From UBA9160 sp035489755 (GTDB lineage Bacteria; Myxococcota_A; UBA9160): DNA of 64,000 nucleotides. Positions within the stretch are counted from its first letter, which is position 1. Each line of letters opens with the position of its first letter. Made by a program: the position numbers and the translations under genes. Positions 7,814 through 16,984 of the stretch are shown piece after piece. The notes under the pieces are model-generated. The model saw only the letters and a list, made by a program, of their open reading frames with translations, did no database searches and was not told the origin of the DNA. The DNA is taken from NCBI GenBank assembly GCA_035489755.1, contig DATGZK010000020.1, positions 61,031 to 125,030 on the forward strand, read 5' to 3'.

Positions 7814-9448
7814 TTAGCCGAGCACGTCACGGGAGCGAATCGCGTCCACGAGCCGTCGTTTGTCGACTTTTCCACTCGAGGTCATGGGCAGGTCTTCCCG
7901 TCGCATGACGACGAGCTGGCGAGGCACCTTGTAGGCAGAAAGCTGACGCTTTACGCGCACACGAAGCTCGTCCAGATCGACCGAAACGTGCTCGCGAGGC
8001 ACCACGGCCGCGGCCACGAGCTGTCCGCGGTCGCGATCAGGAAGGCCGACCACATACGCCTCCTCGACCTCGGGCTGGGCGATCAGCACCTGCTCGACCT
8101 CTCGCGGCGAAACGTTCGCGCCACCGGTCTTGATCATTTCGCCGAGCCGGCCGTGGAAAAACAGCACGCCTTCCGCGGTAAAAGATCCGGCGTCTCCAGT
8201 GTGATAGAAGCCGTCGCGATCAAAGGTGTCCTCGCGTTCGACCTTGTAGAGCGCCTGCATCACGCTGTAGCCGCGCACACAGATCTCACCCGTACTGCCC
8301 GGTGGCAGCACCGCTCCCGTCTCGGGATCGATGATCCGGTGTTCGAGGCCAGGCACAGTTTGGCCGAATGAGCCACGGAGCTTCTCGGGCAGGTCGTAGT
8401 CCATACGATCGATCGTGTGCGGCCCGCAAGTCTCGGTCATACCGAGCGAGTTCGACCGCAGTTCGGGGTCGGCAGGACGGGTGCGACCCGGGAGCACGTC
8501 GTAGAGGTTCCCTCCACGGATCGAAGAGAGATCGCGCCGCGCAAAGCCCGGATGCTCGCGCATTGCCTTGCCGTAGTGGGGCCAGCCGGCGACGAGAGTC
8601 ACGCGCTCGCGCTCGAGGAGCTCGAGGGTCCGGCCAGGCTCGAAAGTCTCTTCGCAAATGAGCGTCGCCCCCGCGTGTAGCGCACTGACGAGCGTAAAGA
8701 CGAAGCCGCCCACCCAGAAGAACGGCATCGGCGAGTAGATGCGGTCGTCCGACCGCAGATCTCGGTAGCTATTGAGTGCATGGGCATGCCGGATGACGGC
8801 GCCATGCGTGTGAACTGCACCCTTTGGATCCGCTGTGCTGCCTGAGCTGTAGATGAGGATCATCGCGTCGGCGGGCGAAACGGCTTGTTCGGCCGCACGC
8901 AGCAGGGCGTCACTGGCACCTTCTGCCATCTCGCCCGCCGCGGCGAGTGCGGCCGGGCCTTCCAAGGCCCAGGGGCGAGAGACCGGGCCCCAGACGCGGA
9001 CCGCTCGCAGGTAGGGCAGGGTGGTCAGAAAGAGCGGCCCCGGTCCATGGCCAACGAGCTCGGGAGCGACCTCTTCCAGGGTTGCGAGGCGATCTTGCTT
9101 AGCAAACTCGCTAACGCAGAAGAGGGTGTGGAGATCCGCATGTTGGAGGACGAAGCGCAGCTCCCGCGCTCGGAAAAACGTATTGATCGGAACGACGAGC
9201 GCACCAATGCGCGCCGCCGCGAGCCAGGCCAAGACCCAATCCGGGCCGTTCGGCATCCAGATCCCGACCCGCGTCCCCTTGCCGACTCCGGCCGCGAGCA
9301 GACCGCGGGCAAGGAGCGCAGATTCTCGCTCCGCGTCCGCGTAGCTGAGCCGTCTGTCCCCCAGCACGATGAGCGGGCGATCTCCGCGGCGGGCCGCCAG
9401 CTCGCGGATCAGTGCAGAGACGGTGGGCGTGAAGTCCGGAAAAGGCAT
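7814..9448 (-). CDS. AMP-forming acyl-CoA synthetase
   Basis: A 544-residue ANL-superfamily ligase that activates a carboxylic acid as acyl-AMP and passes it to CoA. The phosphate-binding loop is YSSGSTADPKG, followed by GMTETCG, YHTGD, the hinge region GRLGEMIKTGGANVSPREVE and the C-terminal catalytic Lys in TSSGKVDKRRL. All core motifs are intact. It stands alone on the minus strand downstream of an 850-base non-coding stretch. No clear operator precedes it; only a single half-site (TCTGACA) is seen at 9489-9495. The acid substrate cannot be told from sequence. Confidence 0.9.
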   Translation of the reverse strand: MPFPDFTPTVSALIRELAARRGDRPLIVLGDRRLSYADAERESALLARGLLAAGVGKGTRVGIWMPNGPDWVLAWLAAARIGALVVPINTFFRARELRFVLQHADLHTLFCVSEFAKQDRLATLEEVAPELVGHGPGPLFLTTLPYLRAVRVWGPVSRPWALEGPAALAAAGEMAEGASDALLRAAEQAVSPADAMILIYSSGSTADPKGAVHTHGAVIRHAHALNSYRDLRSDDRIYSPMPFFWVGGFVFTLVSALHAGATLICEETFEPGRTLELLERERVTLVAGWPHYGKAMREHPGFARRDLSSIRGGNLYDVLPGRTRPADPELRSNSLGMTETCGPHTIDRMDYDLPEKLRGSFGQTVPGLEHRIIDPETGAVLPPGSTGEICVRGYSVMQALYKVEREDTFDRDGFYHTGDAGSFTAEGVLFFHGRLGEMIKTGGANVSPREVEQVLIAQPEVEEAYVVGLPDRDRGQLVAAAVVPREHVSVDLDELRVRVKRQLSAYKVPRQLVVMRREDLPMTSSGKVDKRRLVDAIRSRDVLG

Positions 9449-10300
9449 CGCGCGCCTCCAAGGATTTGGCCGCTTGGATTACCGAGTATCTGACAGCCCC
9501 GCTCCGAAGCAAGGCGTGAGTTCCGGCGAGGGGGCTGCACCTCACCGGCCAGGTCCGGGTCCGCAGCGCGACGAGTCATGCACCGAGGGTGGTGCGCAGC
9601 CGAGGAGGGCTCCGATCGCGACCCTCCACTACACCCCGGACCCCGTTCCAAGCTGGTCACTCCCCCGGTCGAGTCGTGCTGCGAGGGATCAGCGCCGCGG
9701 ACCGACCGTAGGTCGGGCTCGCCACCGTTGCAGGCAACCGCAGGCGATGAGGTCAGCTCGGCTTGCGTGCGAACACCAAAGGTTTCGGCACTTGTTCAAG
9801 CCGGAGCGACAGGAAGCAGTGCTGAGCGAAATTCAGCGGCAAGCCAACGCATATTGGAGCGGAGGGAAGTAGCGTCCCTTCCTTCCAGGAGAAACGCACG
9901 ATCTCCATCGGGACGCCTTGATTCGGCGGGCGCGGCCGGACCGGTTCCATCGCCCACGACGCTCATCTTCGCGGCTCGATGCAGCCTCCCAGCGCTCGCG
10001 GGCGGTTCTCCCTCGAAGAGCGCCGAATCCCGTCTCACTCGCAAGCAGCACGCAGCCGCGAAGGCTGGCGACCCCGGCATCCGCAGGGAGCCGCGAAGTT
10101 GGAGCGCCCTGGCCTACAAGCGCTCGCGACGAGGCCCACCCGAACCGCTCGCCCGCGCGTCATGGAGCGCTCCCATCGTGGTAACCTGATGCCCCGCGCG
10201 GGGGAGGGCGTTCGAGATCGCCAAGGAGTTCGGCGCGGATCGGGTGACACGAAGGGGAGGCGCGACGGCATGCCTCCACGCCGGCGCCGGGGGAGGGGGG
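9449..10300. other. 850-base stretch without a recognisable gene
   Basis: No frame here shows a known family. A short frame ending at 9872 (…ERQEAVLSEIQRQANAYW…) looks protein-like at its end but has no clear start, and could be a relic. A small palindrome, CCGACC-GTA-GGTCGG, is at 9702-9716. The promoter of the acyl-CoA dehydrogenase operon must lie at its right end; the G-rich run GGGGGAGGGGGG directly before 10301 supplies the ribosome site. Confidence 0.5.
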
Positions 10301-11446
10301 ATGGAGTTCGGCTGGACCGCGGACGAGAAGGCGTTTCGCCGTGAACTCCTCGACTTCCTCAAGGAGGTTCTCCCGCACGACTGGGAGGAGATCGCGAAGG
10401 ACGGTCCGGGGAGCGACGTCCAAGCGGCGTTTTCGCGGGAGTTCTGTGGCCTGCTCGCCTCGCGCGGTTGGCTCACCCAACACTGGCCGCGGGAATACGG
10501 CGGACGAGACGCTTCACCCTGGCGCCATGCCATCCTAGGCGAAGAACTCTGGGCGCGGGGCGAGCCGCGCGGTCCCCAGTACATGAACGTGAACTGGATC
10601 GGACCCACGATCATGGCGTTCGGAAGCGAAGAGCAAAAGCGCGAACACCTGCCGCGGATCTCCCAGGGTGACGTTCTGTGGTGTCAAGGGTTTTCCGAGC
10701 CCCAAGCGGGTTCGGACCTAGTGGCGCTCCGGACGCTGGCGACTCGTGACGGAGATGCGTACGTCGTCAATGGCACAAAGATTTGGACATCCTACGCCAA
10801 CTATGCGGAGTTCTGTTTTCTCGTCGTTCGCACTGATCCAGAATCCAAACGTCACCGAGGGATTTCAGTGCTTCTCATGCCCATGTCGCTCCCGGGCGTA
10901 GAAATTCGTGAAATCCCTTCAGTCGTCGGCGAGCGGTACTTCCACGAGGTGTTCCTCTCCGATGTGCGCGTACCGGCCTCCTGTCGGCTCGGCCCGGAGA
11001 ACGACGGATGGTCCGTTGTCACCTACGCACTTCAGTTTGAACGAGTAGGCGCCGCGCGTTATGCGCGTGCTGCGCTCACGCTGGACGGACTCGCTGTCCG
11101 CCTTGCCAAGGAGGGTCGTCTCGAGGATCCGACGGTGCAAGAAAAACTGGGTCGGGCGCGCGCGATCTGTGAGGCTGCGCGCCTGCTCTCCTACCGAGTG
11201 ATTGATCTGCGCGCACACGGGCAACCCCCCTCGGCCGACTCAAACGTTGCGCGGGTGGCGGGGACATTTGCGGATCGCGTGGTGGGCGAGCTTGGCCTTG
11301 ACCTCTTTGGCCCCGATGCGCTCGAGTACGGTGGGTTCGCCGAATCGAACTTCCGCCTCGCGATGACCGCAGGCGTTGCGGTCGGTGCGACGGAAGTGCA
11401 GCTCAACCTGATCGCCCAGCGGTTCTTGGGCCTACCCCAGGAGTGA
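10301..11446 (+). CDS. Acyl-CoA dehydrogenase, large (alpha-type) subunit
   Basis: A 381-residue flavoprotein of the ACAD family that introduces an alpha,beta double bond in an acyl-CoA. The FAD/substrate motif is complete (CQGFSEPQAGSDL, then NGTKIWTSYANYAEF). The C-terminal motif is VGATEVQLNLIAQRFLGLP in place of the common GGGTSEI form. The ATG at 10301 follows a very strong G-rich ribosome site. It heads a five-gene run and is followed 4 bases later by a short ACAD-like subunit. This arrangement is like the alpha2beta2 FadE pairs of steroid degraders, where the two subunits share the FAD site. Confidence 0.88.
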   Translation: MEFGWTADEKAFRRELLDFLKEVLPHDWEEIAKDGPGSDVQAAFSREFCGLLASRGWLTQHWPREYGGRDASPWRHAILGEELWARGEPRGPQYMNVNWIGPTIMAFGSEEQKREHLPRISQGDVLWCQGFSEPQAGSDLVALRTLATRDGDAYVVNGTKIWTSYANYAEFCFLVVRTDPESKRHRGISVLLMPMSLPGVEIREIPSVVGERYFHEVFLSDVRVPASCRLGPENDGWSVVTYALQFERVGAARYARAALTLDGLAVRLAKEGRLEDPTVQEKLGRARAICEAARLLSYRVIDLRAHGQPPSADSNVARVAGTFADRVVGELGLDLFGPDALEYGGFAESNFRLAMTAGVAVGATEVQLNLIAQRFLGLPQE

Positions 11447-11450
11447 CCTA

Positions 11451-12392
11451 TTGGACTTCGAGCTGAGTGACGACCAGCGAGCCATCGTCGAGGCGGTAGA
11501 CACCCTTCTCGCGCAGCACGCCGGCCCGAAGCGCGCGATTGAGCTCTTTGCGAGTGGGGAGTACGACGCCCCTCTTGAGGCTGCACTCGGCAACGCCGGT
11601 TTCTTGGGCGTCGCCCTCGCCGACGAAACCGGTCCCCTGGAGGCGGCGCTGTGCGTGGAGGCAGTGGCTCGCGCAGCGGGTGCGGTGGCGATAGGCGCCT
11701 CCGCCCTCGTGGCCCCGGGTGTCGCGGGTCGGACGCTGCCCGGGCCGATCGCGTTGGCCTCGGCGGACAGGAGCCCGATTGTCCGCTTTGGTGCGCACGC
11801 CCGAACTTTGCTCGTAGTGGATTCCCAAGCCGGCTTGGCCCGGATCGTCACGCTCTCACCCGGCGATGCGGAACCCGTGCGGTCAAACTTCGGCTATCCG
11901 ATGGGCCGAGTCGCGCGTGCCCTCGAAAAGTCGGGCGAGAGGTTGGCGCCCGGCTCCCACGAGCGACTCCTTGCGTGGTGGCGGGTTGCGCTTGCGACCG
12001 AGGCGGCAGGTACGATGCGCGCCGCCCTCGGGGTGACGATCGACTATCTGAAACAGCGCCGGCAGTTCGGCCGCGCGATCGCATCCTTCCAGGCCGTGCA
12101 GCACCGCCTTGCCGAGTGCTCCGTGATGGTCGAAGGGGCCCGCTGGCTCGCCTTTGAAGCCGCCTGGCGCGGCGCACCGGCCGAGGTCGCAGCTACCGCT
12201 GCGGCATACGCGGCCGCCGCCGCCGCCCGCGTCTTCCTCGAGACGCACCAACTCTCTGGAGCCATAGGCTACACGCGCGAGCACGATCTCCACGTATTCA
12301 GCATGCGTCTCGAGGCATTGCGACTTGAGCTCGGCGGCGTCGGCGGCCACCGGCGTGCCCTGGCGCGCGCGCGCTGGGGTGGCGGGGCGTGA
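11451..12392 (+). CDS. Acyl-CoA dehydrogenase-like small (beta-type) subunit
   Basis: A 313-residue ACAD-fold protein, about 70 residues shorter than its neighbour. The N-terminal helical domain (LSDDQRAIVEAVDTLL) and the C-terminal domain (LKQRRQFGRAIASFQAVQHRLAE) are clear, but the central SEPxAGSD flavin motif is absent. Short partners of this kind pair with a full-length subunit in heterotetrameric acyl-CoA dehydrogenases. The start is TTG at 11451 with an AGGAG site overlapping the previous stop region. It is likely the partner of the 10301 gene. Confidence 0.82.
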   Translation: MDFELSDDQRAIVEAVDTLLAQHAGPKRAIELFASGEYDAPLEAALGNAGFLGVALADETGPLEAALCVEAVARAAGAVAIGASALVAPGVAGRTLPGPIALASADRSPIVRFGAHARTLLVVDSQAGLARIVTLSPGDAEPVRSNFGYPMGRVARALEKSGERLAPGSHERLLAWWRVALATEAAGTMRAALGVTIDYLKQRRQFGRAIASFQAVQHRLAECSVMVEGARWLAFEAAWRGAPAEVAATAAAYAAAAAARVFLETHQLSGAIGYTREHDLHVFSMRLEALRLELGGVGGHRRALARARWGGGA

Positions 12393-13360
12393 GCCTAGAT
12401 CTCGAGTTCGATGACGCGCAGCTCGCGATGGCCGGCGCGGTGGCCCAGTTCTGCCGCGACCGGTTCAACCCCTTGGAAGCCGTTTGCCCAGGTACGCCGT
12501 TCTCGCGCGTCCTCTGGTGCGAGCTCGCAGCACTCGATGTCTTCGGGCTTGCGATACCGGGCAGCGGTGGGGGTGCGATCGAGGTGGCGGCGCTGATGGA
12601 GTCGCTTGGGAGGGCCGCCTTCCCGGGTCCGCTCGCCGCAACCTTCCTCGCGATGCGTCTGCTGCCAGAGCCCGCGCGAATCCGGGTCGCGAAGGGCGAC
12701 GATCTTGTGTGCGTCGGCACACCGCCGCTCATGGCCTTCGCGCCGATGGCGTCGCACTTTATCGAGCTTGATCCCTCCCGCGAGCGCGCGTGGCTGGCAG
12801 AGCCAAGGGGCGTGATCGAGGCCGTCCAGACCCTGGGCGGTGAGCCTTGGGGGCGGCTAAAGCTCCTGCGAAATCAAGCGATTCCGGGGGTTGAGTCTGC
12901 TGTCGCTTTCAGTGAGATCGCGGCCGCAGCCTACCTGGCTGCGGCCGGCCAGAGGCTCGTCGACGACGCGGCGGATCACGCACGCACCCGGCGTCAGTTC
13001 GACCGCGCGATCGGGGAGTTTCAAGCCGTCGCCCATCCTTTGGCCGATTGCGCGATTCGCCTCGCCGCGGCGCGAGGACTCGCCCGCGTAGCGGCAGCGC
13101 GATTGGACGCGGTGGATTGTGACACCGCATGCACGGCGGTGAGCCGCGATGCTGCAGCAGCTCGCCTCTCGGCCGCGGCGGCGGCGCTTGCGGCGGCGCA
13201 CGTCTGCACCCAGGTCTTTGGCGCGATGGGAGTGCTACGCGAGGGCCCGATTTTCCACGTCGTTCGCCAGATTCGGCAACTCGCTTCCTCAGCACCCGGC
13301 GATGCGGCGGCGCGCGAGCGGATTCTCGAAGGTCTTGGGTTCGGGAGGAAGGCAGCGTGA
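12389..13360 (+). CDS. Acyl-CoA dehydrogenase-like small (beta-type) subunit
   Basis: A 323-residue ACAD-fold protein, again lacking the central flavin SEPxAGSD motif and retaining the C-terminal RTRRQFDRAIGEFQAVAHPLAD helix signature. GTG at 12389 overlaps the previous stop (GTGA). The alanine-rich C-terminal helical bundle is as expected for the family. With the full-length subunit at 14208 it would make a second heteromeric dehydrogenase. Confidence 0.8.
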   Translation: MSLDLEFDDAQLAMAGAVAQFCRDRFNPLEAVCPGTPFSRVLWCELAALDVFGLAIPGSGGGAIEVAALMESLGRAAFPGPLAATFLAMRLLPEPARIRVAKGDDLVCVGTPPLMAFAPMASHFIELDPSRERAWLAEPRGVIEAVQTLGGEPWGRLKLLRNQAIPGVESAVAFSEIAAAAYLAAAGQRLVDDAADHARTRRQFDRAIGEFQAVAHPLADCAIRLAAARGLARVAAARLDAVDCDTACTAVSRDAAAARLSAAAAALAAAHVCTQVFGAMGVLREGPIFHVVRQIRQLASSAPGDAAARERILEGLGFGRKAA

Positions 13361-14211
13361 GCGCACGCTTCCGCTACGGCGAGATCGATCTCGCGGGTCC
13401 ACTCGAGGGACTGCGCTACGAAAAGCAGGACGGGATCGCGACGATCATCCTCGACCGCGCGGAGAGGGGAAACTCTCTCACCAAGAAGATGGAGCAGATC
13501 CTGCGCGCGATCTGGACCGACGTACGCGACGACGAAGGAACTCGCGTTGCGATCTTCTCCTCGAGCGGGGAGCGTCACTTCTCGACCGGGTTTGATGTGA
13601 CGTCAGTCGACGAAACCGGTGCGGTGGCCAACAACCTACCGCTCGAGCAAGACGTCTTCTGGTCACCTCGCCAAAATGGCGTCTGGAAACCCGTGATCTG
13701 TGCCGTCAATGGCCTCGCGGTCGGCGCGGGCCTCCACTTCGTGGTCGATGCCGACATTGTGATCGCATCAGAGAATGCAGCGTTCATGGACACGCACGTG
13801 AACGTCGGGATGGTGGGAGCGCTCGAGAACGTCGGCTTGGCGCGACGGCTTCCGCTCGGGGCCGCACTGCGGATGACCCTCATGGGTCGCCACTACCGCA
13901 TGCCAGCGCGCCGCGCCTACGAGCTTGGGCTCGTCGACGAGCTGGTCGCCACCCCGAATGAGCTCCTGCCCCTCGCGCAGACGATGGCGCACGCGATGCT
14001 GGAGAACTCGCCCCAGGCGATGGCGCTCTCGAAGCAGGCCGTGTGGGGTGCCATGGAGCGTGGTTATACCGAGGCGCTTCAATACGCCTGGGCGCTCCTG
14101 CGCCTGCACTGGGGCCACCCCGACTTCCTTGAGGGACCCCGCGCCTTCGCGGAGAAACGCAAACCGCGCTGGAATCCCGACCCGAATGCTCGGAGCGGAG
14201 AGGTGAAGTGA
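13357..14211 (+). CDS. Enoyl-CoA hydratase/isomerase family protein (crotonase fold)
   Basis: A 284-residue crotonase. The oxyanion-hole segment is AVNGLAVGAGLHFVVDAD, followed by FMDTHVNVGMVGALENVGLARRLPL. In classical enoyl-CoA hydratases the first catalytic Glu lies in a PE dipeptide at the position that is HV here, so simple water addition by the two-Glu mechanism is doubtful. It shares the FxD-x-HVxVG form with the crotonase at 23837. GTG at 13357 overlaps the previous stop by 4 bases. It is fourth in the acyl-CoA dehydrogenase operon and should act on the enoyl-CoA made by it. Confidence 0.87.
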   Translation: MSARFRYGEIDLAGPLEGLRYEKQDGIATIILDRAERGNSLTKKMEQILRAIWTDVRDDEGTRVAIFSSSGERHFSTGFDVTSVDETGAVANNLPLEQDVFWSPRQNGVWKPVICAVNGLAVGAGLHFVVDADIVIASENAAFMDTHVNVGMVGALENVGLARRLPLGAALRMTLMGRHYRMPARRAYELGLVDELVATPNELLPLAQTMAHAMLENSPQAMALSKQAVWGAMERGYTEALQYAWALLRLHWGHPDFLEGPRAFAEKRKPRWNPDPNARSGEVK

Positions 14212-15329
14212 CACCGGGCTTCTCGGCCGAAGAGCGCGCCTTCCAAAACGAAGTGCGAGGCTTTCTTGCCGACTGGCGCGACCTCGACGGGTTCCACTTC
14301 CAGGGACGGCGCTGGCCGCGGGTTAAGGAATTCTTCCGTGCCGTGGGGCGCCACGGCTGGCTGGCGCTCGGCTGGCCGCAAGACGCAGGTGGACTCGGAA
14401 AGGGGCCGGCCTATGAGTTCATTCTGTGGGATGAATGCGCCTATGCGCGTGTCGCGCGGCCGCCGCTCGGTGCAGGCATCGTTGCGAAGACGATTATCCG
14501 CCATGGAACGGACGCGCAGCGCCAGCGCTGGCTCCCACAGATCCGCTCTGGGGAGATCCACTTCTCCCTTGGCTACTCGGAACCGGAGGCGGGGTCGGAC
14601 CTTTCGAGCGTGCGCACGCGCGCCGAGCGGCGTGGTGACGCGTACATCGTCCAAGGTCAGAAGTGCTGGACGTCGTATGCGCAGGACTCGGACTACCTAT
14701 GGCTTTTGTGTCGCACCGGTTCTCAAGAGAGCCGAGGAGAAGGCCTCACCCTTCTCATCGTGGACCTGCGTGCGCCGGGGGTGCGGGTGGCCCCGCTCCC
14801 GACCCTAGACGACGAGCAGTTGAACGAGGTGACGTTGGACGGCGTGCAGGTTCCCGTGGAAAACCGCATCGGTCTCGAAAATGGCGCCTGGAAGGTGATG
14901 AACGAGGCGTTGGCCGTAGAGCGGCATGTGCAGTTCCCGCCCGGTCGGGTGCGGCGCGATCTCGAGGATCTTGTGGAGCTCCTGAAAGCCCGAGATCTTG
15001 CTTCGGATCCGCGGGCTCGAATGGTCGTGGCCGATCTCGCGGTCGAGGTGCGAGAGGCGGAAATGCATGCGCTGCTCGTGCTCGAGGCCGTGCAAAAGGG
15101 CAGAGCGTCCGCCGTTGAGGCGGCCGCAAACAAGATAGCTCACACTCAAATATGTCAGCGGATCGCGCGTGCCGCGTTCGAACTCGGCGGAGTCGATGTG
15201 CTCGTGCGTGGAACGAGCCTTGAGTTTCTATGGCGCCAGAGTGCGTGGGAAACGATCGGCGGCGGGACCTCTGAAGTGATGCGCGGCGTGGTGGCGCGCC
15301 ACGGCCTAGGCCTCGCTGGGCGTCGCTAA
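14208..15329 (+). CDS. Acyl-CoA dehydrogenase, large (alpha-type) subunit
   Basis: A 373-residue full-length ACAD with LGYSEPEAGSDLSSVRT, GQKCWTSYA and the C-terminal TIGGGTSEVMRGVVARHGLG motif. GTG at 14208 overlaps the crotonase stop (GTGA). It is the last gene of the five-gene block (alpha, beta, beta, crotonase, alpha). The layout suggests two alpha2beta2 dehydrogenases acting before and after one crotonase step. Substrate chain or ring is unknown. Confidence 0.88.
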   Translation: MTPGFSAEERAFQNEVRGFLADWRDLDGFHFQGRRWPRVKEFFRAVGRHGWLALGWPQDAGGLGKGPAYEFILWDECAYARVARPPLGAGIVAKTIIRHGTDAQRQRWLPQIRSGEIHFSLGYSEPEAGSDLSSVRTRAERRGDAYIVQGQKCWTSYAQDSDYLWLLCRTGSQESRGEGLTLLIVDLRAPGVRVAPLPTLDDEQLNEVTLDGVQVPVENRIGLENGAWKVMNEALAVERHVQFPPGRVRRDLEDLVELLKARDLASDPRARMVVADLAVEVREAEMHALLVLEAVQKGRASAVEAAANKIAHTQICQRIARAAFELGGVDVLVRGTSLEFLWRQSAWETIGGGTSEVMRGVVARHGLGLAGRR

Positions 15330-15376
15330 GACAGGGCCTAAACGAGATCCCTCGTGCGGCCGATCAGGGTTCCCGC

Positions 15377-16264
15377 ATGGCGAGAGCGTCCCCGCGGGAT
15401 AGAGCTACCCTCTGGTGGGTGAGGGGAACTGTTTTCCGCGCTGCTCTGGCAACATTTTGTCTTGCGACGCCCGCAGCGGCCGCAGACGACCCCCCCGCTT
15501 CCCGGGGCGACGACGGGTTGGGCGTCGGAATCGTCGTCCTAAATGAACACGGGGTCGGCAGTGCTTCGCTCGCACAGCCCTACCTCGACCAGATGGTGGC
15601 AGTCGCTGCGGCACAAAACGATTGGGGTGCGGCCCGTGGTCAGTACTGCACGACCCGAAGTGCCGCAGAAGCATTCATCCGCTCGCAGGCGCCGCACTAC
15701 GGGATTCTTTCGCTGGCCGCGTTCCTTGCGATGCGCCAAACCTACCGCCTCGAAGTCATTGGAACCGTTGAGGTTTCTCTTGTGGGTGGCCAGCAATACC
15801 ACATGATTAGTGAAGACGCGGCCAACCTCGACGCTTGCCGCGGCCGAACGCTCGCAACCAACCACGCAGACGATCTGCGCTTTGTGAACCGCATCGTTCT
15901 GGCCGGCAGCTCCAAGCTCGCGGACTTCACCCTGGTCGAAACGCAGCGACCGCTCCTTACGATTAAGAAGGTCTTAACCGGCGAGGCCGAGTGCGCACTG
16001 ATCGACGATGCCCAGCTGGCCCAGCTCCCCCACATCGAGGGCGCGGAGGGGGTTCGGTCGATCTGGGACAGCCAGAAGCTGCCGCCGATGGTGGTGGTTG
16101 CCTTCCCGGCGGCACCGCGCGAAGAGCGGCAGAAGTTCCGCAAGAATCTCGACCACGTGTGCGATGGCGACGGCCGGACCATGTGCGCTGCGGTGGGCAT
16201 TGTCTCCCTCAAGCCCGCGACAGGCAGCCCTTACGCGGCGGTGGTCGCTGCTTACGGGCCGTGA
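15377..16264 (+). CDS. Periplasmic PhnD/SsuA-type substrate-binding protein
   Basis: A 295-residue exported protein: basic N-terminus, hydrophobic stretch AALATFCLATPAAAA with a signal-peptidase I site, then a PhnD-like (phosphate/phosphonate ABC binding protein) fold. Recognisable pieces are GQYCTTRSAAEAFIRSQAPHYGIL and the GRTLATNHADDLRFVNRI region. There is no ATPase or permease beside it, so it may not serve a classical ABC importer. It overlaps the next lipoprotein gene by 4 bases, which suggests the two work together at the envelope. Confidence 0.7.
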   Translation: MARASPRDRATLWWVRGTVFRAALATFCLATPAAAADDPPASRGDDGLGVGIVVLNEHGVGSASLAQPYLDQMVAVAAAQNDWGAARGQYCTTRSAAEAFIRSQAPHYGILSLAAFLAMRQTYRLEVIGTVEVSLVGGQQYHMISEDAANLDACRGRTLATNHADDLRFVNRIVLAGSSKLADFTLVETQRPLLTIKKVLTGEAECALIDDAQLAQLPHIEGAEGVRSIWDSQKLPPMVVVAFPAAPREERQKFRKNLDHVCDGDGRTMCAAVGIVSLKPATGSPYAAVVAAYGP

Positions 16265-16947
16265 TCGGGGTTTGGAAGCGGTTCCGCATCGCGCTCCGCA
16301 TCGCGCTGCCGACCCTCGTTGTCTTCGGGTGCGCCACGTTCGGCCCGCCGCCATCGGTTGCACCCACCCTCGTCTCCGCTGACGGCGATGCACTCGCTGT
16401 TCATGACGCCCTCGAAGCCCTGATCGACGACGGACGTGATACGCCCGCCGATCGTGAGTTCGCATATGCCAGCGTTCTGCACAGCCAGGACGACGGCGGC
16501 CCAGGGACACCCTATGCGCGAGCCGCTGTGACGGGCAGGTTCATTCAGCAAACGGGTCTGCGTGCCGCAACGCTCGTGGCGGATGTCGAGCGATATGCTG
16601 CGCGTAGCCGCGCGATCGATCCGAAGTTCCGGGACGGAGCGGCCACGCAGCTCCTCGGGACGCTCTACGTCATGGCACCGGCCAGCCTGCTCTCTCATGG
16701 CAACTCCGAGATTGGGATCGAGTTGCTGGAGGGCCTGACACAGGAATACCCGAACGACCTTCAGAACCACCTTCGGCTCGCCGAGGCGTACCTCGCGCTT
16801 GGCGACACGAAACCCGCGCTCCCGCACCTGTGCTTGTGTCTGGCCGAGAAGCTGGAGTTAAGGCGCAGTGACCAGGTCCTTCTCGATCAACTCGTCGTGG
16901 GCGCGGGCATGCCGGGATGCCTTGAGGTCGCGCCCCCACCCAATTGA
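16261..16947 (+). CDS. TPR-like lipoprotein
   Basis: A 228-residue protein with a short basic N-terminus, a hydrophobic segment and a lipobox (LVVFGC), so it is probably a lipoprotein. The remainder is alpha-helical, with a TPR-like pattern near the C-terminus (GIELLEGLTQEYPNDLQNHLRLAEAYLALGDTKPAL). GTG at 16261 overlaps the previous stop (GTGA). It somewhat resembles TatT-type TPR lipoproteins that accompany periplasmic binding proteins, but I do not recognise a named family. The neighbouring exporter gene is convergent. Confidence 0.65.
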   Translation: MIGVWKRFRIALRIALPTLVVFGCATFGPPPSVAPTLVSADGDALAVHDALEALIDDGRDTPADREFAYASVLHSQDDGGPGTPYARAAVTGRFIQQTGLRAATLVADVERYAARSRAIDPKFRDGAATQLLGTLYVMAPASLLSHGNSEIGIELLEGLTQEYPNDLQNHLRLAEAYLALGDTKPALPHLCLCLAEKLELRRSDQVLLDQLVVGAGMPGCLEVAPPPN

Positions 16948-16984
16948 AAGGACGCGCTCAGTTCGCCTCGCCGGTCTCCGGGGC

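Noticed and set aside
8684..8700. ACTGACG-AGC-GTAAAGA, resembling the island operator
   Set aside because: It lies inside the ligase coding sequence and the right arm matches at only 3 of 7 positions; chance match.
9489..9505. TCTGACA half-site upstream of the acyl-CoA synthetase at 7814-9448
   Set aside because: The second arm (CCGCTCC) matches at only 2 of 7 positions, so it is not counted as an operator.
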